64,000 nt of DNA from Apiosordaria backusii (lineage: Eukaryota; Ascomycota; Sordariomycetes; Sordariales; Lasiosphaeriaceae). The number at the start of each line of letters is the position of its first letter. Position 1 is the first letter of the stretch. Of this stretch, positions 57,120-64,000 are shown piece after piece. The stretch spans positions 1,116,001 through 1,180,000 of the forward strand of contig JAUKTV010000003.1 in assembly GCA_030549205.1 (NCBI GenBank), in the 5' to 3' direction. The notes beneath the pieces are model-generated. The model had not been told where the DNA came from. It saw only the letters and a list, made by a program, of their open reading frames with translations, and did no database searches. A program made the position numbers and the translations under genes.

Positions 57120-58353
57120 ATGCGCCAAAAAAGTCTCCTTCTTATCGGTTACTATACAGTTCTTATCTTATTTATCGTTACTAATAACGCTATAGTATCA
57201 GACCTATTATCGCAAAACGTAAAACTGATCTTCCATGAAGAAAGTCACAATGAAAGATACAATTATAAGAACAACCCGACTATAATGGTAAACAACCAAG
57301 TCTTTGTCGAAGTTTCTCTCATGACGATTCGATGGACCCAAGTCCCAAAGGGAATCACAGTTGCTCTGGTCCTATGGCAGTGGAACATGGCCGATTACAC
57401 GCAAGGAATTGGGCAATTTGAACGGATATATCGTATGTGGTCCTACCTATAGCCCGGCGAAGTGTTATCTGCGCGGATTTCTCTAACTTCTTATAATATT
57501 GTGGGTGCCGAAACTGTGTGGCATGACTAGAGGGTGGGAATGGACAAAAGCCTTGAACAGTCAGTCGTGTTCTCAGTGTCACTATTCTTTCATGGCGAAC
57601 CGGATGCACGAGCGGAAAGCGTTCCCTTCAACATCACTCGACGACTTACCCAAGGAAATGGAGAAACAGAAAAACGACACAATGACTACCACCCTGCCGG
57701 CCACTACTATGGACGCCACGAGCACCACAGGCACCGGCTTAGATCTCTTTTCGTCGACTATGGCTGGGTTGGTTCCATCTCCACTGATCACGGACATGAC
57801 AACCCAGAACCACACGACTATCACAACAATGACGCCCAAACATGAGGCTGACGAGAGCCGGGCTCTCACCACAGAGACTGCAAGTCAAGCTGGTGATTCA
57901 CCGTCTATATGGTTATCAAACGCATCAGCAGCAGGCATTGGAGTAGGAACAGCACTGACAGCCGCCCTGCTGACTGTGGGACTGGTCTGGGTGGTTCATG
58001 TTCGGCCAAGACGACAGAAACAACAAAGACTTGGACATCATGGTAGGGAACTTGGGAGGTCCAACTATATACAGCCAACAAGCGGACATACTGCACAATA
58101 TGGGGCGACATTAATGACTACGGCATCAACACTGACATGCACACCAGATGCAGGCCTTGGGCAGAATTCGAGCTATCTATCACTAATTTGAGGTACCCAA
58201 TGCGGAAGGGTTGAACTGGGTGACTATGGACCACAGGAGACGGGCGATTATGGCCCACGGGAGATGTGTGGTGAGAGCGAAGGAGTGGAGGAACCCATAC
58301 ACGCAGTAGACATTATCTACACACTACCCCCCACATATTGGCCATACAGATAG
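57120..58353 (+). pseudogene. Broken single-pass Thr-rich membrane protein gene
   Basis: The pieces fit one fungal cell-surface protein. The first frame (57120-57452) has an N-terminal hydrophobic signal and a domain with KGITVALVLWQWN. The same frame, past TAG codons at 57450 and 57528, continues with SVVFSVSLFFHGEP and SVPFNITRR. Then the frame shifts by one near 57,640-57,680 to a Thr-rich stalk, a single membrane segment (AGIGVGTALTAALLTVGLVW) and a basic cytoplasmic start (RPRRQKQQ). A TGA at 58189 interrupts the tail, after which the frame continues with two GDYGP repeats to 58353. Stops of TAG/TGA type could arise from C-to-T changes, as in RIP, and the gene borders the AT-rich island. 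An unrecognised intron could explain the first stops, but no splice pair I tried restores the conserved part in frame. Confidence 0.55.
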
Positions 58354-58829
58354 GGTGTGTGTATGTGTGAATCGTTTATTTGCGGAAGGTAACAGCTATA
58401 AAATAGTAGTATAACCCTTATAATACTTCTGTTTAATAATAAATAGCAGCAGACTAACTATAGTAATTTATAGAAAAATACTTAACGTTAAAAGTTATTT
58501 TAAACTCCTTTCTATATAGGCCTTTTAAGCCTTTATATAGTTGTAATAATAATGAAATAAAAGTATAAAATCCTTTCATTTACTAAATACCTAACTTTAA
58601 TTTTAAATTCCAGTGTATTTAATACTTATATACAAAATTACCTTTATATATTTCTTATTATTTTAATAGCTTTTCGTTTATATACTTATATAGGCTATAT
58701 GATTTAATTTCTGATGTTACTTAAAGTTTAAAAAAATGGAAAGAATATTATAATAAATTCAAAATAATTAAAAGAAAAATAAGTAAAAAAAGGAAATATA
58801 AAATTTTTTTTTTGGAAAGTTTAAATAAT

Positions 58830-59167
58830 TAAATATATTACTATAATACTTAACCTATTAGGCTGTCTTATCCTTCATGATCACTACTGCGATATCGATT
58901 AATTTCACTAACTAATCTTCTATCTTATCCTTCTTTTCGAAAGCTTTTTTTTAAGTCATTTTATTATTAATCCAATAATTCAGCTTAAAACTGATTAGAT
59001 CTGATCTAAATCGATAGAGGTTAATATATTTAATATAAAATAAAATAACGATAGTATATATAATTAACTTTTTAATAAAGGTAATATTTATATTTTACTT
59101 ATTACTATCTTTCTTTAATATAACTATTATTATATTAATAAATTTAAAGTATTTATAATAATTTAAT
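58830..59167 (-). repeat. Inverted repeat-family copy, 3' half
   Basis: Reverse complement of the second half of the copies at 59,168 and 60,101. Shared landmarks read on the minus strand include the counterparts of GTAATAAGTA, AAAGCTTT and ATCGATAT. It ends exactly in the 15-bp direct repeat at 59,153-59,167. The outer boundary near 58,830 is approximate. With the segment at 61,042-61,620 it makes one split copy. Confidence 0.75.
59153..59167 (+). repeat. Left 15-bp direct repeat (target-site duplication candidate)
   Basis: TTATAATAATTTAAT, identical to 61,042-61,056, flanking the tandem repeat pair 59,168-61,041. Confidence 0.75.
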
Positions 59168-60100
59168 GTCTCTCTAAGAAGTGGAGCTTCCAAAAAAAAA
59201 TTTCTTTTACAACGCTATACCCGGCGTTGGTTCTCTTTACAGCTAATCTAGTATACTACTTGAACTGCTTAGGGCTACCGTCATAGTTACGTACTTGTTA
59301 TATAGCTAAACCTTCTACTGTTAAATTTAATAATAAACTTATATAATAATGTTATAGCCAAACCTTTTAAACACCTCCTTCACTACTGAATTATTTATAA
59401 CTGCACTAATAACTCCCTCGCTGGCTTACACTAAGGCTAAATACCAGTACCTATATAAGGTTAAAAAAGATCCTATTCTTCTTTACCGTTCCTCTTTTAT
59501 ATTGCCTACTATATTCCTTTCCTATATTACCTACTATATTCCTTTTCTATATTACCTACTATATTCTTTTCCTATACTACTTACTATATTAAGACTTAAT
59601 CGACTACTTATAGTACTAAGCATAAGTCTGTCCTATATAACTTAACGATTAAAAGATAGTATTAATATAATGGCAGTATATAATTATACCGAAAGCCTAT
59701 AAATATAAGATCCTAAGGCTAGATTACTATAAGTACCTGAAATTTGCCGATATTATAATGGCTATACTGAAGAAAAATAGTAATAAGTAGAATATAAGCA
59801 TCGCCTTTATTAAAGCGTTAGCTATATATACTATTGCTACTTTATTTTATACCGAATATATTAACCTTTATTGATTTAGATAGGATTTAATTGGTTTTAA
59901 GCCGAAGTATTGGATTAAGGATAAAACGACTTAGAAGAAAGCTTTTGAAAAGAAAGATAAGGTAGAAGATTAGTTAGTAAAGTTAATCGATATTGTAGTA
60001 ATAATTATAAAGGATAAAACAGCCTAATAGATTAAATAGCTAGTCTAATAGCTATATTAAATAGCCTGAAGATACTGTTATATTGATTGTAAGTATTTAT
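59168..60100 (+). mobile_element. Repeat-family copy A (RIP-degraded)
   Basis: 933 bp, starting GTCTCTCTAAGAAGTGGAGC and ending GTAAGTATTTAT. Clearly homologous to copy B along its length. Contains a 25-bp minisatellite (59,498-59,590) and, from about 59,687, the remains of a reading frame interrupted mostly by TAG/TAA. At 59,971 copy A has TAG where copy B has TGG (60,882), as expected from RIP on the opposite strand. The element class is unknown. Confidence 0.75.
59498..59590 (+). repeat. 25-bp minisatellite in copy A
   Basis: About 3.7 units of TATATTACCTACTATATTCC followed by five pyrimidines. The inverted copy has about four units (61,189-61,285); copy B has fewer than two. Confidence 0.8.
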
Positions 60101-61041
60101 GTCTTTTTAAGAAGTGGAGCTTCTAAAAAAAAAAAATTTCTTTTATAACGCTATACCTGGCGTTAGTTCTCTTTACAGTTAATCTAATATACTACTTAAA
60201 TACTGTTATGGTTATATAATTGTTATGTATTTATTATATACTTATTATATAGCTAAACCTTCTACTGTTAAGTTTAATAATAAGCTTATATAATGATATT
60301 GTAATTAAACCTTTCAGATACCTCCTTTACTACCGAATTACTTATAACTGTGTTAATAACTTCCTTACCAGTCTATACTAAGGCTAGGCATTAGTGCTTA
60401 TATAAGGTTAAAAAGGATCTTATCTACTGCTTTTCTTTATCTTTCTTCTCTTACATTACTTACTATATTCCTTTTCTATATTATCTACTATATTAAAACT
60501 TAACCGACTATTTATAGTATTAAATATAGGTCTATTCTATATAACTTAATAATTAAGAGATAGTACTAATATAATGCTAGTATATAATCTACTATATTAA
60601 AAGTCTATAAGTATAAGATCTTAATATAGAATAGTAATAAGGTTAAATTAGCCGATATAATAATAGCTATACTGAAGAAAGATAGTAAAAAGTAAAATAT
60701 AGGCCTTACCTATATTTAGGATTTAACTATATATAAGTTTAATACTTTATTTATCGAACAATATACCGAACTCTATCGATTTAAATAGGGGTTGATTAAA
60801 CTTAATCGAGGATTATAGATTAATAATGATAATACAAGGACTTAGGATAAAGCATTTGTATAGAAGGATAAGGTAAAAGGATGGTTAATAAAGCTAATAT
60901 CGATTGCAGGTATAATAGTAAAGGCTAAGACGCTTTAATAGGTAGCCAGTTTAATAATATACTAAATAACTTGAAGATACTGTTGTGTTAATCGTAAGTA
61001 TCTATATATCACGTCTTATATATATACCACCGAACCTTAAG
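60101..61041 (+). mobile_element. Repeat-family copy B (RIP-degraded)
   Basis: 941 bp, directly abutting copy A in the same direction. Starts GTCTTTTTAAGAAGTGGAGC; its 3' end reaches about 33 bp further than copy A (through CACGTC and CCACCGAACCTTAAG), so it may carry the true 3' terminus. It has a shorter minisatellite than copy A. Confidence 0.75.
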
Positions 61042-61056
61042 TTATAATAATTTAAT
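61042..61056 (+). repeat. Right 15-bp direct repeat (target-site duplication candidate)
   Basis: TTATAATAATTTAAT, identical to 59,153-59,167. Confidence 0.75.
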
Positions 61057-61620
61057 ATTAGGATTTTATATTTATAAACGTTTAATATAATAAATTATAT
61101 ATTATTATTATATTAATACTATCTTTTAATTATTAAGTTATATAAGATAGACCTATATTTAATACTATAAATAGTCGATTAAATCTTAATATAGTAGGTA
61201 GTATAGGAAAGGAATATAGTAGGTAATATAGAAAAGGAATATAGTAGATAAAATAAAAAAGGAATATAGTAAATAATATAAAAAAGAAACGGTAAAAAAA
61301 AGTAATAAATAGGATGCTTTTTAATTTTATATAAACGTTAGTATTTAGCTTTAATATAGGCTTGTAAAGGAGTTATTGATACGGTTATAAATAATTCGGT
61401 AGTAAAGGAGGTATTTGGAAGGTTTAACTATACTATTATTTTATAAACTTATTATTAAACTTACTAATAGAAGGTTTAGCTATATAATAAGTACGCAATT
61501 ATAACGGTGGCCTTAAATAGTTTAAGTAGCATACTAGATTAGCTATAAAGAGAACCAACGCCAGGTATGGCGTTATAAAAGAATTTTTTTTTTAAAAGCT
61601 CAACTTCTTAAAAAAATATA
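61042..61620 (-). repeat. Inverted repeat-family copy, 5' half
   Basis: Reverse complement of the first about 560 bp of copies A and B, from the AAGAAG(T/G)GAGC start region near 61,610 to the point matching 59,720 in copy A. Begins on the plus strand with the 15-bp direct repeat 61,042-61,056. Completes the split copy whose other half is at 58,830-59,167. Confidence 0.78.
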
Positions 61621-62629
61621 TTACTATAATATTATAATTTTTATTGTTTTATTTTATACTATATACTTTACTTGTTAATTATATAACTTTTACTATTCAA
61701 CTTTTACTATATTAACTATAATAATAACCTAAAGCTTCTTTTTACCTTAATTACTTTTTAATAAAGGAAGTAATATTAAATATAATAAATTTAAAAGTAA
61801 TATCTGTTTCAATTATAAAACTATTATTAATTAATTTAATAATATAGTTTATTATAATTATAAATCTTAATATTAAATATAAATATATAATAGTATATTT
61901 AACTTAATGAAAGTATATTAATAATTATAAAAAGAATAAAGAAAAAGGTATTATTAGTTTAAATTAAAAACCTACTTTTCCTATTAATACCTTTTATAAA
62001 TACTGTTAATTATTATTATAATAATAGTTTTAATATAAATAGTAAATATCTTAAAGTATATATTTTAAAAATTATAATTATTATATTAAATTTAAGATAA
62101 TCCTTTCTTATATTAAAAGTATTAATATTTATTTAATATAAAAACTTCATATATTATTATTAAAGAAAAGTAAATAAATTCTTTAATAACTAACATATTT
62201 CCTTTTAATATACTTATAATACTGTTTTATTTAAACTATTAAATAATAAACTATTAAATACTAATTACTAATACTTTTTTTTAAATTATTACTTACTATA
62301 TAGATTTTATATTAACTTTTAATCTTTAAAGATTACTTTTAAAATTTAATTTAAAACTTTAATTTGAAATATATATTACGATTTTAAAATATTCTTTTAA
62401 AGTATTATAAACTTTAGTTTTAATATACTTTAAAATATTATAGAGTAATTTTATTAAAAGATAGTTTAAGAAAAGAAATATTAGTATTTTCTATTTTATA
62501 ATTAAAAATTATATTTATTAAAAACCTAACCTTTAAAGTATAAAAATTAATCCTTTATATTAACTATACTTTCACCTTATCCTTTTATTCGAATACTTTA
62601 TTTCAATTCCGTTTATTATTAATTATTGG

Positions 62630-62770
62630 AATAGATATGGCCAATTACAGGCCTAAGGGCTCTGTAATTAGTGCTCACACACTAGCTCACAGTGCAGCGG
62701 AAGTCTTACACGTAATACCTATAGCTCAGTACTGGGGTACTAGAATACAGCACCTTGTAGGTATTGCAGA
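62630..62770. other. Better-preserved patch inside the AT-rich island
   Basis: About 140 bp of near-balanced composition with normal CA/TG dinucleotides (for example CTCACACACTAGCTCACAGT), bounded on both sides by AT-rich, CA-poor DNA. No gene recognised. Confidence 0.6.
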
Positions 62771-63211
62771 ATAGAAATATAGTAGGTAAATAATTGTATT
62801 ATAGTGCTAGCCTTCTATAAATCCACTATAATAATCTCTATAGTAGGGTTTGTACTTAACCTCTACTATATATCCACCAACTAATGTACAGTACCTTGCA
62901 TACCCTAGCAGGCAGATAGGCCAAAGTACAGTTTAGTTAACCCCAAAGTTTACTAAGCCTTATAAACTACTTAATAAGCCTTCTATAGCTCCTGACCTAC
63001 AGGGCCTACAGGCCTATAATTTAGTATAGTAATAATATACCTACTTAACTATAGGCCTACCAATTCTTAGCTAATTTAGCTAATTTAATAATTAACTATA
63101 GATTTTATAGGTAGTTAAGTTAGCGTAGTTTACAGCTCTTTAAAAATCGACTTATAGCTATATAAAAGGGCTATAAAACTAAATACCCCCAATCTAAAGT
63201 ATAGGTTAATA

Positions 63212-63227
63212 TAGGGTTAGGGTTAGG
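63212..63227 (+). repeat. Short telomere-like run
   Basis: AGGGTTAGGGTTAGG, about 2.5 units of the fungal telomere repeat TTAGGG. Short enough to be chance in TAGG-rich DNA. Confidence 0.35.
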
Positions 63228-64000
63228 CTACTTATACTGCCTATAGTAGTAGGCTTTAGTAGCTTAAATATAAAATTATAGGCAGTTTAGCCTATTAGTT
63301 AATAGGATATAGGCCTTTAAATAGCCTTATAGTAAAGTAAAGTGCTAGGTAAATACCAAATAGCTAATAGGTAGGCTTTCTTACTTAAGCTTCTACTATA
63401 TAATATAATAGTAGCTACCTACTATAAATTAGGCCTTATAAAGACCTAGTTTAATACCTCTCTTCTACTTATAGTAAGTAGTAAGCTTAGATTTAAATCT
63501 AAAGCTTACTATAATAAGTTAAAATTAATAAACTAACTAATTAATTAAAAAACTAAAATATAAGGTATATAAAGCGTTAAGGCTTATATATTTAAACGTT
63601 AAGCAATTACTTTTATAAACTAAATTATAAAGGAAAATTAAATATAGAAAGGGTAATTTTCTAATCTATTCTTTTACTAACTTTTCCTCTATAGGCCTAT
63701 TTTTTAAGCCTAAAAAACCTATAAAGGTCTTAAATTTCTAATTAGCCAATAGTTTAATCAGCCTATTAGCCAGTATTTATTTAGTATTTAAGTAATTAAT
63801 AGTAACCTATAATACCTTAACTTACTTTTTAACTTAATAGTATTTTAATAATATATACTTAATATAATTGTAAAGGGCTAGGTTATAAGCAATAGTTATA
63901 AAGCTAATATTATTACTATATAAAGAAATAAAGCCTACTAAAGTATATCCTAACTCTTTATAAACCTCCTTAATCTATAGAGCTTTATAAATAGCCTTAA

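Larger units (their letters stand above)
58354..64000. other. AT-rich, RIP-like island continuing past the window end
   Basis: Abrupt change from balanced composition to mostly A/T near 58,390. TA is very frequent, CA/TG and CG are scarce, and no open frame of useful length survives. Holds a nested repeat family (58.8-61.6 kb, listed separately), a featureless AT stretch (61.6-62.6 kb), a short better-preserved patch (62.63-62.77 kb) and a TAGGCCTA-rich segment to the end. This is how RIP-mutated transposon DNA looks in sordariomycetes. No functional gene seen. Confidence 0.85.

Noticed and set aside
58354..64000. CRISPR-like array from the regularly spaced AT-rich repeats
   Set aside because: This is a eukaryotic nuclear sequence, the repeats are a contiguous minisatellite and degraded transposon copies, and there are no unique spacers.

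Overview
This window is nuclear DNA of a filamentous ascomycete, most likely a sordariomycete close to the Sordariales. The evidence is short introns (51 to 459 nt) with GTRNGY donors and CTAAC-like branch points, GC-rich coding sequence, fungus-only families (Crz1, UPF0643, DUF7053, Zn2Cys6 factors), an inducible-type alternative oxidase, and a sharply bounded AT-rich block whose repeats look mutated by RIP (repeat-induced point mutation). I have not identified the species.

Layout. Bases 1 to 20,139 are mostly plus strand: alternative oxidase, the Crz1 calcium/calcineurin transcription factor, a medium-chain reductase with a convergent DUF7053 gene, and a very large low-complexity protein of about 2,290 to 2,310 aa built from W/poly-K/(EP)n units. 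A diverged tRNA-Gly(UCC) lies at 20,980. From 21.3 to 56.3 kb most genes are on the minus strand: an MFS transporter, mitochondrial aspartate aminotransferase, sphingoid base kinase, the NatA subunit Naa15, Mix23, a 2-hydroxyacid dehydrogenase, adenosylhomocysteinase, eIF3h, a UPF0643 protein and a Pet8-like mitochondrial carrier. The plus-strand exceptions are the ER SNARE Ufe1 (syntaxin 18), Rrp1 and a Zn2Cys6 transcription factor. Most genes are intron-containing; exons were joined by protein continuity plus splice-site motifs. At 57.1 to 58.35 kb lies a membrane-protein gene broken by stops and a frameshift. From 58.36 kb to the end the DNA is an AT-rich island.

How genes relate. This is mainly a housekeeping neighbourhood with no convincing secondary-metabolite or defence cluster. 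Themes include mitochondrial function (alternative oxidase, aspartate aminotransferase, Mix23, carrier) and the methyl cycle (adenosylhomocysteinase about 5 kb from a carrier resembling the S-adenosylmethionine carrier Pet8).

Most notable points: three CGG/CCG pairs spaced by 7 bp upstream of the alternative oxidase gene; the uncharacterised giant repeat protein; two introns of 3n length without stops that could be missed by gene finders (57 nt in the giant gene, 51 nt in Mix23); a 13-nt last exon in adenosylhomocysteinase; and, in the AT-rich island, a tandem pair of about 0.94-kb repeats inserted into an inverted copy of the same family, flanked by a perfect 15-bp direct repeat. All calls come from reading the sequence; no database search or computation was run.
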